Positions 32,071-41,544 of a DNA stretch of 46,234 bases are shown piece by piece. This DNA comes from Hyphomicrobiales bacterium (GTDB lineage Bacteria > Pseudomonadota > Alphaproteobacteria > Rhizobiales > NORP267), in contig JAJFGZ010000028.1 of the NCBI GenBank assembly GCA_021775855.1, positions 1 to 46,234 on the forward strand, written 5' to 3'. Each line of letters opens with the position of its first letter. Within the stretch, counting starts at the first letter, position 1. Below the pieces are notes generated by a model that was not told where the DNA came from, did no database searches, and saw only the letters and a list, made by a program, of their open reading frames with translations. The translations under genes were made by a program, and so were the position numbers.

Positions 32071-33621
32071 TCATAGAGCCTGTTTCTTCTCGCGCCGGCG
32101 CTGGACTGACGATGGAATTCGAAGCGATTCGCGGTATTTCGCGACTGTCCGCCGGGCGATATTGATGCCTTCGGCGTCAAGTACGGTGACAATCTGGTCG
32201 TCCGACAGGATTGCGTCCACGCGTTCCAGGGCAATCAATTCGCGAATGCGGTGGCGCACTGACTCGGCCGAATGGGCTGCCCCTCCGTCAGCCGATGGAA
32301 TCGCCGACGTGAAGAAATATTTGAGTTCGAATATACCCCGCGTCGTCGCCATGTACTTGTTTGAAGTGACCCGGCTGACGGTCGATTCGTGCATATCGAT
32401 CGCCTCCGCCACGGTCTTCAGCGTAAGCGGGCGCAGATGCTGGATCCCATAAGCTAGGAACGCGTCCTGCTGGCGGACGATCTCCTTGCTGACTTTCAGG
32501 ATTGTCCGGGCGCGTTGGTCGAGGCTTTTCACCAGCCAGTTGGCGTTCTGCAAACAATCGGCGACATAGGTTTTCTCGTCTTCCGATTTGATGCTTCCCG
32601 AAACACTGGCATGGTACTGCTTGTTGACAAGGACCCGGGGCAAGGTGTCCGAATTCAGTTCGATATGCCAGGAGCTGTCGGGGCGCGAGCGTACATAGAT
32701 GTCTGGCACCACGGGTTGCACGAGATGCACACCGAAACTATCGCCGGGCTTTGGATCAAGCTCCCGGATTTCCGAAATCATCTCGGCAAGGTCTTCGCCG
32801 TCCACGCCACAAATCTCTTCGAGCTGGCCCAATTCGCGTTTGGCCAACAGTTCCACATTCCCAAGCAACGCTTCCATCGCCGGGTCGAGCCGGTCCTTTT
32901 CCCGGAGCTGGATGCCGAGGCATTCAGCCAGATCGCGAGCGAAAACACCCGGTGGGTCAAGAGCCTGCAATTGCAGCAGGGTGGTCTCAATAATCTCCGC
33001 CGTCGCGCCGAGTCGTTCGGCGAGCGCCTCCAGATCGATCCGCAAATACCCGGATTCGTCTACCCCATCCACAAGATGTTGGGCGATCAGCCGCTCGGCA
33101 GGGTCTGAAATGGTTAGATTGACTTGATCGGTTAGGTGTTCGTGAAGCGATTTTTCTGCTTGCAGCTGATCCTGGGAATCGAAATTCGTGGAGTCGAACT
33201 GGCCACCCGTGCCTGTACCCATGCTCGCCCAGCCGCTATCCTGAAATTCAGCGGCCTGGGACGACGCGGTTACTGCCGGCTCGCCTGTAAAAACATTGTC
33301 AAAATCGGTATCAAGGTCCTTGCCGGCATCGTTTTCGCTGCCGTCCAGCTTCAGGTCGGCGGTTTCATCGCCTCTTTCAGCCGTCGCTTCCGTGGTTTTG
33401 TCGCTACCAACCGGGTCGTCGGTCGCCGGTTCCCGCCGGCGCTCAGCGCCACCTTCCGGCCCGTCATCGCGCTCAAGCAAGGGGTTGCGCTCCAACTCGG
33501 ATTCAACGTAGCTCGCCAGCTCCAGGTGGGACAATTGCAGCAGCTTGATTGCCTGCTGCAATTGCGGTGTCATCACCAGGCCCTGGCCCTGCCGCATTTC
33601 CAGTTTTGGAGATATTGCCAT
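32071..33621 (-). CDS. rpoN: RNA polymerase sigma-54 factor
   Basis: A 516-residue protein. Region I (LEMRQGQGLVMTPQLQQAIK, then LLQLSHLELASYVESELERN) interacts with activators and core enzyme. The acidic region II (about residues 50-150) is long and rich in Asp/Glu/Ser. The core-binding and HTH segments include LRPLTLKTVAEAIDMHESTV. The RpoN box ARRTVAKYRE lies at about residues 489-498 and binds the -24 element. It directs transcription needing bacterial enhancer-binding proteins. It lies 19 bp downstream of lptB in the usual alphaproteobacterial lpt-rpoN arrangement. Confidence 0.97.
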   Translation of the reverse strand: MAISPKLEMRQGQGLVMTPQLQQAIKLLQLSHLELASYVESELERNPLLERDDGPEGGAERRREPATDDPVGSDKTTEATAERGDETADLKLDGSENDAGKDLDTDFDNVFTGEPAVTASSQAAEFQDSGWASMGTGTGGQFDSTNFDSQDQLQAEKSLHEHLTDQVNLTISDPAERLIAQHLVDGVDESGYLRIDLEALAERLGATAEIIETTLLQLQALDPPGVFARDLAECLGIQLREKDRLDPAMEALLGNVELLAKRELGQLEEICGVDGEDLAEMISEIRELDPKPGDSFGVHLVQPVVPDIYVRSRPDSSWHIELNSDTLPRVLVNKQYHASVSGSIKSEDEKTYVADCLQNANWLVKSLDQRARTILKVSKEIVRQQDAFLAYGIQHLRPLTLKTVAEAIDMHESTVSRVTSNKYMATTRGIFELKYFFTSAIPSADGGAAHSAESVRHRIRELIALERVDAILSDDQIVTVLDAEGINIARRTVAKYRESLRIPSSVQRRREKKQAL

Positions 33622-33640
33622 TGAGGTTCCGTCTGGTTGG

Positions 33641-34507
33641 TCAGAGGCTGAATTGTTCGCCGAGATAGAGCCGCCGCACTTCTGGATTGTTGACGATTTC
33701 TTCTGGCGTGCCTTCCTTCAACACACCGCCATCGTAAATGATATAGGCCCTATCGATCAGCTCCAGGGTTTCACGCACATTGTGGTCTGTGATCAAAACC
33801 CCAATCCCCCGTTCGGTGAGATGGTGGACCAGGTTGCGAATATCGCCGATGGCGATCGGATCGATTCCGGCAAATGGCTCGTCCAGCAGCATAAACGAGG
33901 GCTTGCTTGCGAGCGCTCGGGCTATTTCAACGCGTCGGCGTTCACCGCCAGACAACGCGATCGATGGTGATTTACGCAAATGCGCGATATTGAATTCGTC
34001 GAGCAGGGCGTCGAGTTGATTTCGCCGTTCTTTGCGGTTCGGTTCGACAATCTCAAGAACCGCGCGGATATTGGCTTCAACCGTAAGTCCTCGGAAAATG
34101 GAGGCTTCCTGGGGCAAATAGCCGATACCGAGGCGCGCCCTGCGGTACATCGGCGTCGATGAAATATCATTGCCGTCAAGCTCGACCCATCCGCTATCGG
34201 CATTCAGCAATCCAGTAATCATATAAAAAACAGTCGTCTTGCCGGCGCCATTGGGGCCAAGCAATCCAACGGCTTCGCCCTGGGCGAGCGACAGGCTGAC
34301 ATCGCGTACAACGGTCCGGCTTCCAAAACGTTTACTCAGGCCGTGAATCGCAAGCTTGCTTGCTACGCCAACCTCGTCAGACGGGAGTTCGGTCACCGAT
34401 GCCGGTTCGATCCGGGCCTCGGGCGCATCCAAACGGACTTCAGGCGGGACGTGGCAATGCTCGTCCTCGTCCTCCTCGCCCCGCGAAAATGGCCAGATGT
34501 TCAACAT
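33641..34507 (-). CDS. lptB: LPS export ABC transporter ATP-binding protein, with N-terminal extension
   Basis: A 288-residue ATPase. Walker A is GLLGPNGAGKTTVFYMITG, the signature is IALSGGERRRVEIARALASK, Walker B is SFMLLDEPFAGIDP and the switch His is in VLITDHNVRETLELIDRAY; these sequences are diagnostic for LptB. It energises LPS extraction by LptFG at the inner membrane. The normal protein is about 240 residues; here about 50 acidic residues (NIWPFSRGEEDEDEHCHVPP and onward) precede the ABC domain, which starts at LAIHGLSKRFG. ATG 34507 is the first ATG of the frame; an in-frame TTG lies at 34531. It lies 100 bp after lptA and just upstream of rpoN. Confidence 0.96.
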   Translation of the reverse strand: MLNIWPFSRGEEDEDEHCHVPPEVRLDAPEARIEPASVTELPSDEVGVASKLAIHGLSKRFGSRTVVRDVSLSLAQGEAVGLLGPNGAGKTTVFYMITGLLNADSGWVELDGNDISSTPMYRRARLGIGYLPQEASIFRGLTVEANIRAVLEIVEPNRKERRNQLDALLDEFNIAHLRKSPSIALSGGERRRVEIARALASKPSFMLLDEPFAGIDPIAIGDIRNLVHHLTERGIGVLITDHNVRETLELIDRAYIIYDGGVLKEGTPEEIVNNPEVRRLYLGEQFSL

Positions 34508-34607
34508 TGTTCCAGTTTCTAAATCAACCAAAGGTGCTTAATTTTTGGTGAATCAAAGACACGCGACAAGGGTCAGGACTTTTCAATTCCACCATAGCAG
34601 ATAATTT

Positions 34608-35198
34608 TCAGTTGGTCTGGCTCGTTTCCGGCGGCGGACCGGAGGTCGCACCGGAGGTCGCACCTTCGTCAGCCTGCTTGGGCACGAAGCTTCCCTGGAC
34701 GCGTTCATCGCGGGAAAACGATTCGAGTTGGGTCGTATTGGTATTGAGATCAACAAGCAATCTGTCACCGCTGAGGACATTTTCGCCTTGTGAGACCACC
34801 ACATTGCCACCGAAAACAATGATCCGGGTGGCCATTTCGAAGCTCGCCCAATCCCCCGTCACTGAATTCCCCGCAGAATTTGCTACCACACTCCCCGACG
34901 CTTCCATCTGGGAAATTTCCTGATTGCCGCCGTCTTCCCCTTCGGTGTAGGTAACCGTCAGAACTGCGGTGACGAGGGTCATTTCGCCCTGTTTAACTTT
35001 AACGTTGCCGCGGAAAATAGCGGTATTCACGGCGTCATCAACTTCAAGATTGTCGGCCTCGATATCGATCGGCTGATCGGAACTCGTTGAAAACCCGGTA
35101 AAGGTATCCGCCAGTCCCTGGGCGCTAGCGGACGGGATCTGTACGTTCCACAGAAGCAGCATCAGCAACGTGATCAGCAAGCCGAACCGATTATTCAT
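34608..35198 (-). CDS. lptA: LPS transport periplasmic protein LptA
   Basis: A 196-residue OstA/LptA protein. A signal peptide (FGLLITLLMLLLWNVQIPSA followed by SAQ) ends around residue 26. The beta-jellyroll contains QPIDIEADNLEVDDAVNTAI, FRGNVKVKQGEMTLVTAVLT and GGNVVVSQGENVLSGDRLLV, the repeated family pattern. It bridges LPS across the periplasm from LptC to LptD. ATG 35198 overlaps the lptC stop by 8 bp, so the two are translationally coupled; upstream in-frame codons belong to lptC sequence. The C-terminal tail has a short repeat (EGATSGATSGP) also visible as repeated DNA. Confidence 0.93.
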   Translation of the reverse strand: MNNRFGLLITLLMLLLWNVQIPSASAQGLADTFTGFSTSSDQPIDIEADNLEVDDAVNTAIFRGNVKVKQGEMTLVTAVLTVTYTEGEDGGNQEISQMEASGSVVANSAGNSVTGDWASFEMATRIIVFGGNVVVSQGENVLSGDRLLVDLNTNTTQLESFSRDERVQGSFVPKQADEGATSGATSGPPPETSQTN

Positions 35199-35886
35199 TG
35201 ACGCTGGTACCCGTGTCGGTTTCAGAGGATTCCCCGGCATCCTGGCCAGGGTTGATTTTCAAAGAAACACCGTCAAAAAAGCGCAGGATTTCGCCTTTGT
35301 TCTCAATCGTCATTCCCTGCGCCTGCAAGGTCCCGTTCATCATTTCGATTTCAACCGGGTCGTCAGATGTCACGGTGCCTGCGCGCAAGTCCACATAGGC
35401 CGAATCGAGCGATACGTCGTACCCATCCCCTGATCGTACAAGAACATCTTCCTCCAGCCGGAGCACCTCCTGGTCGCGGTCATATTGTCCACTTCGGGCG
35501 GCCACGCTCGACCAGCTTTCGTCACCCCCCGATAGCTCGGCATCGATACCGTCAAGATTGATGACGCCAGGATCGCTCAGCAGTTGGGAGGCGGTTAGGG
35601 CATTGACCTCGTACGGTCGATCTTCTTCGTCGATCCCGGTCAACCGGGCATTTTCCATCGTCAAGACACCGTTTTCGATACCGACGTTGGAACTTTCGAG
35701 GACGGGTCCGGAGGGGGTAAAAATACCACTTGTGATCAGAATTCCGCCGGCCAGCGACAACGTGGTTGCCGGTAGTACAAACCTCAGGACACGAATAAAC
35801 CAGGTATGCCGGCGGGCCTGTCCAAAGGCCTTTTTCCGCCGTTCAAACAGTCCGGCTTCGTGAGATTGGTAGTTTGTGACCGTCAA
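35191..35886 (-). CDS. lptC: LPS export system protein LptC
   Basis: A 231-residue bitopic inner-membrane protein. One N-terminal helix (VLRFVLPATTLSLAGGILIT) follows basic residues, then the LptC jellyroll with ESSNVGIENGVLTMENARLT, RPYEVNALTASQLLSDPGVI and DPVEIEMMNGTLQAQGMTIE. It docks LptBFG to LptA. The start is ambiguous: TTG 35886, preceded by GAGG at good spacing, is preferred; a TTG at 35919 would add 11 residues. No ATG lies before the membrane helix. Its stop overlaps the lptA start. Confidence 0.87.
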   Translation of the reverse strand: MTVTNYQSHEAGLFERRKKAFGQARRHTWFIRVLRFVLPATTLSLAGGILITSGIFTPSGPVLESSNVGIENGVLTMENARLTGIDEEDRPYEVNALTASQLLSDPGVINLDGIDAELSGGDESWSSVAARSGQYDRDQEVLRLEEDVLVRSGDGYDVSLDSAYVDLRAGTVTSDDPVEIEMMNGTLQAQGMTIENKGEILRFFDGVSLKINPGQDAGESSETDTGTSVNE

Positions 35887-36041
35887 TTCGGGCCTCGTTC
35901 CAGGTTTTCTGCAGAGCAAGAGTCCGGGGCCGCCGTGTTGGCGACCTGGTCACGGTTTTCTGCCGCAGATAATAGGGTCACAAGTATGAAGATTTTGCGG
36001 CAGACATCCAAGATGCGTACCCGACTATATATGAGAGCAGG

Positions 36042-36653
36042 CTAGTGCGCAAAAATGTCCTCGTCCGGCCAGCCCGCAAGATCGAGCGCGGCGCGGTCGG
36101 GGAGAAAGTCGAAACACGCCTGGGCCAGTTTTTCCCGGCCCTCGCGGGCTAGCCGCGCTTCCAGCTTTTCTTTCAGCGCGTGCAAGTACAGAACATCGGA
36201 TGCGGCATATTCCTGCTGCGGCTGGCTTAGCTCTTGCGCTGCCCAGTCAGAGCTTTGTTGTGCCTTGGACAAGTCAACGTCAAGCAGTTCGCGGCACAAT
36301 TCCTTCAGGCTGTGCCTGTCGGTATAGGTGCGGGTTAGCCGAGATGCTATTTTTGTGCAGAAGACGGGCCTGCAACGGGTCCCCAAATATTTGTTCAAGG
36401 TCGCGATATCGAACCGTCCGAAGTGAAAAACCTTCACGATTTTTTCATCATCGATCAATCTGCAGAGGTTCGGCGTCTTGATATTTTCAGACGGGATCTG
36501 GACCAGATGGGCATTGCCATCACCTGCCGACAATTGCACCAGACAAAGCCGGTCACGGTGCGGATGCAGTCCGAGGGTTTCGGTATCGATCGCTACGCTC
36601 GCGCCAAATTCCAGTCCGTCCGGAAGATCGCCCTGGTGTAGCGTGATAGTCAT
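36042..36653 (-). CDS. rnd: ribonuclease D-type 3'-5' exonuclease
   Basis: A 203-residue DEDDy exonuclease domain. Motif I is SVAIDTETLGLHPHRD, motif II is VKVFHFGRFDIATLNK, and motif III is QEYAASDVLYLHALKEKLE with the Tyr and Asp of the DEDDy subclass. It lacks the HRDC domain of E. coli RNase D, as is common for the short alphaproteobacterial form. It trims tRNA and other RNA 3' ends. ATG 36653 is preferred; in-frame codons upstream would run into the tRNA gene. It starts 35 bp after the 3' end of tRNA-Leu, suggesting co-transcription with one of its substrates, and heads the lptCAB-rpoN-ptsN run. Confidence 0.93.
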   Translation of the reverse strand: MTITLHQGDLPDGLEFGASVAIDTETLGLHPHRDRLCLVQLSAGDGNAHLVQIPSENIKTPNLCRLIDDEKIVKVFHFGRFDIATLNKYLGTRCRPVFCTKIASRLTRTYTDRHSLKELCRELLDVDLSKAQQSSDWAAQELSQPQQEYAASDVLYLHALKEKLEARLAREGREKLAQACFDFLPDRAALDLAGWPDEDIFAH

Positions 36654-36687
36654 GAAACGGCCTCGCTGGGTAGCGTAAATCTGCAAA

Positions 36688-36774
<87 letters not shown>

Positions 36775-36784
36775 ATTGCAGGGA

Positions 36785-36813
36785 TGGATAAGAAGCTTAT
36801 GATCCATTGTCAA
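36785..36813 (-). promoter_or_regulatory. sigma-70-type promoter of tRNA-Leu
   Basis: On the minus strand TTGACA (36808-36813) and TATCCA (36785-36790) are separated by exactly 17 bp, and the -10 ends 10 bp before the mature tRNA 5' end. The -35 is perfect; the -10 is weaker. It may also drive rnd and the lpt genes. Confidence 0.65.
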
Positions 36814-36917
36814 CGCGCTTGTAAACACGCGGGCTCTGGTCCAGAATCGTGCGAGCAGGATATTCAGTGATTCCGGTTCCAGAATCGGGACCGCAAAGGA
36901 CGAATAAGGGTTTGACC

Positions 36918-37868
36918 ATGCACAACGACAGGTTGGTTACGGTGTTTGGCGGATCGGGCTTTGTCGGGCGCCATGTTGTGAGCAAACTGGCCCGGCAAGG
37001 CTACCGGATCCGGGTTGCCGTACGGCGACCGGACCTTGCGGGGCACCTGCAACCCCTTGGCGGGGTCGGGCAAATCCAGATGGTTCAGGCCAATCTGCGC
37101 TACCGTGCCAGTATCGACGCGGCCGTTGAAAATGCCTGGGGTGTTGTCAATCTCGTCGGGATTTTGTTCCAAAGCGGCGATCAGCGGTTCGACGCGGTTC
37201 ACGATTTCGGTGCCCGCGCTGTCGCCCGCGCGTCCGAGGCCGCCGGGGTGTCCCGACTGGTGCATATGTCGTCGATCGGCGCCGACCCCGAATCGGACGC
37301 CCATTACGCCCGCTCGAAAGCAGCCGGCGAGGCTGGCGTCAAAGACGCTTTTCCAGGCGCCGCCATTTTGCGCTCGTCGGTGATTTATGGTCCCGGCGAC
37401 GGTTTGTTCAACCGCATTGCGGGCCTTGCGAGGATGTCCCCGGTCTTCCCCCTGATCGGCGCGGAGACCCGGTTCCAGCCAGCTTTTGTGGGTGATGTCG
37501 CTGAAGCAGCGGCCAAAACACTTGAATCAGGCAGCGGCATTTACGAACTCGGTGGGCCGGAAATCGTCACGATGCGGCAAATGGTGGAACTGGCGCTCGA
37601 GATGACCGGGCGCAAGTGCATCCTCGTCCCGGTTCCGGCCGCGCTGGCCCGGATGGAAGCGCTTTTTCTGCAAATGATGCCAAACCCGCTACTGACAGTC
37701 GATCAGGTCCGTATGCTGGGCTACGACAATGTGGTGTCTGAGGCCGCAATCAAAGGTGAACGGACTTTCGAAGGACTGGGAATTTCACCGGCCATGATGC
37801 GGCTGATTCTACCCACCTATCTGGAACGGTTCCGGCGCACCGGTCAATTCGAGGCTATGGTGCGTTAG
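36918..37868 (+). CDS. NDUFA9-like atypical SDR, complex I-associated family
   Basis: A 316-residue extended/atypical SDR. The N-terminal VTVFGGSGFVGRHVVSKLAR is the NAD(P)-binding fold, then GVVNLVGILFQSGDQRFDAV, VHMSSIGADPESDAHYARSK (Tyr-x-x-x-Lys) and AILRSSVIYGPGDGLFNRIA. FDAVHDFGARAVARA and the late FEGLGISPAMMRLILPTYLE are typical of the alphaproteobacterial homologues of the mitochondrial NDUFA9 subunit. ATG 36918 follows AAGGG; upstream in-frame codons are intergenic. It is convergent with uppP (4-bp overlap). Function in bacteria is not well defined. Confidence 0.88.
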   Translation: MHNDRLVTVFGGSGFVGRHVVSKLARQGYRIRVAVRRPDLAGHLQPLGGVGQIQMVQANLRYRASIDAAVENAWGVVNLVGILFQSGDQRFDAVHDFGARAVARASEAAGVSRLVHMSSIGADPESDAHYARSKAAGEAGVKDAFPGAAILRSSVIYGPGDGLFNRIAGLARMSPVFPLIGAETRFQPAFVGDVAEAAAKTLESGSGIYELGGPEIVTMRQMVELALEMTGRKCILVPVPAALARMEALFLQMMPNPLLTVDQVRMLGYDNVVSEAAIKGERTFEGLGISPAMMRLILPTYLERFRRTGQFEAMVR

Positions 37869-38683
37869 GCCGAAAACCCGGGCAGCCAGCCGTATACGTA
37901 GGCAAACAGAACGGCCGCCAGAATAAACCGATAAATCGCGAACGGTGTGAGGCCGATCCGGCCCACCAGCCGCATCAAAAATGTGATCGCGATCAGCGCC
38001 GAGACGAAGGTGAGTGCGGCGGCGTAAAGGGCGTCCAACGGGACGCCCTCACCGGTCTCGATAAAATCCAGGATCGTCAGACCACCGGCGGCTGCGATAG
38101 CCGGGATCCCCAGCAGGAACGAGAATCGCGCGGACTCGGTGCGCTCAAATCCCATGGAACGTGCGGCCGTCATGGTAATGCCCGACCGGCTTGTTCCCGG
38201 AATGAGGGCAAGCGCCTGCGCCAGGCCGACAATGATGGCCTGTTTGACACCAAAATCCCCGATATTTTTCTCCTGCCGCCCGTATCTGTCCGCGACGAGC
38301 ATCAGGATACCGAAAATAATCGCATTCCAGGCGATCAGCTCGACGTTGCGGAGCAGGGTGGTCAGCCCGTAAGTCTTCAAGACCAACCCGAATAAAATCG
38401 CGGGAATGGTGCCAACGGCGATGCACAAGGCGAGCCTCGAATTCTCGCTTTTCTGGCCACGCAGCAATTCAAAAGTTCCAGCGATAATCCGCAGCACATC
38501 CCGCCAGAAATAGACAATCACGGCGAACAATGACCCGATATGCACCATCACGTCGGTTACTAGTCCCTGATCAGCCCAGCCGGAAAAAACCGGCAGAAGA
38601 ATCAGGTGTCCGGACGACGATACGGGCAGGAATTCGGTCAAACCCTGAACGACCGCAAGCAATACGATTTGCTCGATAGGCAT
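37865..38683 (-). CDS. uppP: undecaprenyl-diphosphatase (BacA-type)
   Basis: A 272-residue membrane protein with about eight helices. VVQGLTEFLPVSSSGHLILL near residues 11-30 carries the conserved (E/Q)-rich Glu and the PxSSSGH motif. ALALIPGTSRSGITMTAARS near residue 160 is the second active-site motif with Arg and Ser. It removes a phosphate from undecaprenyl diphosphate in the periplasm, recycling the lipid carrier for peptidoglycan and surface glycans, including those expected from the islands earlier in this window. It is convergent with the NDUFA9-like gene. Confidence 0.97.
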   Translation of the reverse strand: MPIEQIVLLAVVQGLTEFLPVSSSGHLILLPVFSGWADQGLVTDVMVHIGSLFAVIVYFWRDVLRIIAGTFELLRGQKSENSRLALCIAVGTIPAILFGLVLKTYGLTTLLRNVELIAWNAIIFGILMLVADRYGRQEKNIGDFGVKQAIIVGLAQALALIPGTSRSGITMTAARSMGFERTESARFSFLLGIPAIAAAGGLTILDFIETGEGVPLDALYAAALTFVSALIAITFLMRLVGRIGLTPFAIYRFILAAVLFAYVYGWLPGFSA

Positions 38684-38808
38684 AGATTTTCAATTCCGTT
38701 CAGATTGTTGTCTTGTTCGCGCGGATTTGCGAATCTATAGCGGAGAAAGACTCTGTTCACAAAGCCCAATTAGGTTTAACAAAATTTCCCAGGTATAGCG
38801 CTGCAACC

Positions 38809-39501
38809 ATGCCGACAATCTATCACTATCCGCTCTGCCCATTTTCCCGCTCGGTCCGCCTGATGGCCGGCGAATACGGAATCGCGTTTGACTGGGTGGA
38901 AGAGAAAGCCTGGGATCGGCGGGAAGAATTCCTGCACCTGAATCCCGCCGGGACTCTCCCTGTTCTGGTCACGGATGCCGGGGCAGCAATTTGCGGAAAT
39001 ACAACAATTTTCGAATATATCGAGGAGGCGGGTCTAGTCCCAGGGATCAGTTCGTCGCTGATGCCAGCAGACCCTGTCGCACGGGCGGATACGCGGCGGG
39101 TGATCGCATGGTTCGACCGAAAATTCGATGACGAGGTTACGCGCAACCTGCTGACCGAGAAGGTCGATCGCCGGTTTACGAGCCATGAGCATGGCGGTGG
39201 CCCGCCCAACGGCGCTGCGGTCCGGGCAGGACTTGCCAATATTCGTTATCATTTGCGCTATATCGGGTTTTTGGCGGCACGCGCCAACTGGCTCAGCAGC
39301 GACGCCATCACGTATGCTGATCTCTGCGCTGCGGCGCATCTGTCGTGCATCGATTTTCTGGGCGACGTACCATGGGCCGAAGACGAAGGGGCAAAGGCCT
39401 GGTACGCCCGCATCAAATCGCGGCCATCTTTCCGGCCTCTACTCTCCGATCAGGTAAGGGGGATCACCCCGCCGGGCCATTATGCCGATCTTGACTTCTG
39501 A
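38809..39501 (+). CDS. glutathione S-transferase family protein
   Basis: A 230-residue protein. The thioredoxin-like domain starts TIYHYPLCPFSRSVRLMAGE, with a Cys-Pro-Phe-Ser active motif at residues 9-12, and NPAGTLPVLVTDAGAAICGN has the cis-Pro and the Gly-Asn equivalent of the glutathione-binding Ser. The C-terminal helical domain has YADLCAAAHLSCIDFLGDVP with the N-capping Asp. It may act in thiol repair or detoxification. ATG 38809 is the conserved start; 32 in-frame codons upstream look non-coding. It is 28 bp upstream of queG, and this GST-queG pairing recurs in alphaproteobacteria. Confidence 0.9.
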   Translation: MPTIYHYPLCPFSRSVRLMAGEYGIAFDWVEEKAWDRREEFLHLNPAGTLPVLVTDAGAAICGNTTIFEYIEEAGLVPGISSSLMPADPVARADTRRVIAWFDRKFDDEVTRNLLTEKVDRRFTSHEHGGGPPNGAAVRAGLANIRYHLRYIGFLAARANWLSSDAITYADLCAAAHLSCIDFLGDVPWAEDEGAKAWYARIKSRPSFRPLLSDQVRGITPPGHYADLDF

Positions 39502-39529
39502 ATTTTGCTGAATTGCGCAATAACAGCGC

Positions 39530-40657
39530 ATGTCCGATAACCTGAAAACCCTGATCCGCGATGAAGCTATCGACGCAGGGTTCGATAAAATCGCTTTTCT
39601 GCGGATCGCAGATTTTGATGGCGCAGGCGCCGGGTTGGACGCCTATCTTGCAAATGGCCACCACGGCAGCATGACCTGGATGGCCGATCAGGTAGACCGC
39701 CGCAGACACCCGTCCGCGCTCTGGCCTGAAGCCCGTACGGTCATTATTCTGGGGATGAATTACGGCCCCGATTCCAACCCGCTGGCTGATCTGGCGCGGG
39801 CCGATGAGGGCAATATATCGGTCTATGCGCGCGGGCGCGATTATCACGATCTGGTCAAAAAACGCCTGAAGCGGGTGGCACGGGCGCTGGTTGAAAAATC
39901 CGGCGCGGATGTGAAAGTGTTCGTCGATACCGCCCCGGTGATGGAAAAGCCCCTTGGCCAGGCGGCAGGCCTAGGCTGGCAGGGCAAACATACAAACCTG
40001 GTGTCCAGAAAATTTGGCTCATGGCTGTTTCTGGGGGAAATTTTCACGACCCTGGATCTGGCCGGTGATCCGGCAGAAGAGGATCATTGCGGCTCCTGCC
40101 GGCGCTGCCTGGATATCTGTCCGACAGATGCTTTCCCCACGCCTTACAAGCTCGACGCCCGGCGCTGCATCTCGTACCTGACGATCGAATATAAAGGCCA
40201 TATCGCGCCGGAATTCCGCAAACCCATGGGCAACCGGATTTATGGATGCGACGATTGTCTGGCGGTCTGCCCGTGGAACAGATTTGCCAGCGCGGCGCGG
40301 GAAGCCAAATTGCGCGCCCGCGAAGATTTGAATATGCCGGCGCTCGAATTTCTGGTGGGCCTCGATGATGCAGAATTCCGGAGCTTTTTCTCAGGCTCCC
40401 CGGTCAAGCGGACCGGCCGCAACCGGTTCGTGCGCAACTGTCTGATTGCTGTTGGCAATTGCGGCGACGCGACGCTTGCGGTAAAGGCCATCGAATTGCT
40501 GGAAGACGAATCACCCCTGGTGCGCGCCATGGCCGTTTGGGCCTGTGGGCAATTGCTGGACGATGATACCTTTTTGGCGCTACGGGAAAAATTCAGCCAG
40601 CGTGAATCGGATTCCGATGTTGTCGCCGAGTGGCAACTTGAAAGAGTTTTCTCATGA
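39530..40657 (+). CDS. queG: epoxyqueuosine reductase
   Basis: A 375-residue iron-sulfur, cobalamin-dependent enzyme that reduces epoxyqueuosine to queuosine in tRNA anticodons. Visible are [34 protein letters not shown] with the catalytic Asp region, [20 protein letters not shown], the first 4Fe-4S set [16 protein letters not shown] and the second [21 protein letters not shown]-terminal HEAT-like segment ([20 protein letters not shown]) completes the family layout. Its stop overlaps the next gene by 4 bp (ATGA). Confidence 0.97.
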   Translation: MSDNLKTLIRDEAIDAGFDKIAFLRIADFDGAGAGLDAYLANGHHGSMTWMADQVDRRRHPSALWPEARTVIILGMNYGPDSNPLADLARADEGNISVYARGRDYHDLVKKRLKRVARALVEKSGADVKVFVDTAPVMEKPLGQAAGLGWQGKHTNLVSRKFGSWLFLGEIFTTLDLAGDPAEEDHCGSCRRCLDICPTDAFPTPYKLDARRCISYLTIEYKGHIAPEFRKPMGNRIYGCDDCLAVCPWNRFASAAREAKLRAREDLNMPALEFLVGLDDAEFRSFFSGSPVKRTGRNRFVRNCLIAVGNCGDATLAVKAIELLEDESPLVRAMAVWACGQLLDDDTFLALREKFSQRESDSDVVAEWQLERVFS

Positions 40658-41544
40658 CCAGATTGTTCATATTCGGCCTCGGCTATAGCGCCACGGCGAT
40701 TGCAAACGAAGCCCAAAAATTGGGCTGGGCCGTTGCCGGTACAGTGCGCGAATCTGACAAAGCCGGGCCGTTGATGAATAGGGGCATCGAGGCCGCGCAA
40801 TTTACCGGCGGCGACCTGCCGGACGTGGTGACGGACAGGTTACGTGCGGCCGATCACCTGTTGATCTCGATCCCGCCGGGGGAAGCGGGCGATCCGGTTG
40901 TGGGTGGCGTTGCGCGCTGTTTTGATGAGTGCAGGCAACGCCCAAAGCGCATCACCTATCTGTCCAGCTTGAGCGTATACGGCGATTTTAACGGCGCATG
41001 GATCGACGAAGACGCCAAGACCAGACCCAATTCGAAACGGGGCAGGGAACGGCTCGGGGCCGAAAAAGCCTGGCAGGACCTTGGTCAACGCCACAGCATC
41101 CCGATTGATATTCTGCGCCTTGCCGGAATTTACGGACCCGGCCGCAACACCTTGCTGCGTCTCAAAGCGGGCACCGCGCGGCGTATTACTGGTACTGGCC
41201 ATGTTTTCAACCGTATCCACGTGACGGATATAGCGCGAATTGCGTTGGCGCTGATGCAGCGGGAGGGTGGCGAAGGCGGAATTTTCAACGTCTGCGACAA
41301 CGAGCCGCTGGCCCAGGAAGCGGTAGTTGCTTTCGCGGCAACACTTCTTGGCATCGACCCCCCGCCCGGGATCCAGCTTGATGATGCAGGGTTGTCGCTG
41401 CTCGGACGAAGCTTCTATGAGGAGAACAAGAGGGTAAGCAATAGCCGTGTGCTCGCAGCTACGGGGCTGGATCTGTGCTACCCGACCTACCGCGAAGGCC
41501 TGACAGCACTTGCCGCTAGTCCAGCGCCTGGATCGTCCGAATAA
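40654..41544 (+). CDS. NAD(P)-dependent epimerase/SDR (YeeZ-like)
   Basis: A 296-residue extended SDR. The N-terminal [20 protein letters not shown] has the GxGYxA-like nucleotide loop of the YeeZ subgroup, [20 protein letters not shown] supplies Ser and Tyr of the active site, and [20 protein letters not shown] follows. [20 protein letters not shown] and [20 protein letters not shown] are typical C-terminal blocks. It is translationally coupled to queG. The substrate is unknown. Its last 29 bp overlap the convergent hydrolase gene. Confidence 0.85.
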   Translation: MTRLFIFGLGYSATAIANEAQKLGWAVAGTVRESDKAGPLMNRGIEAAQFTGGDLPDVVTDRLRAADHLLISIPPGEAGDPVVGGVARCFDECRQRPKRITYLSSLSVYGDFNGAWIDEDAKTRPNSKRGRERLGAEKAWQDLGQRHSIPIDILRLAGIYGPGRNTLLRLKAGTARRITGTGHVFNRIHVTDIARIALALMQREGGEGGIFNVCDNEPLAQEAVVAFAATLLGIDPPPGIQLDDAGLSLLGRSFYEENKRVSNSRVLAATGLDLCYPTYREGLTALAASPAPGSSE

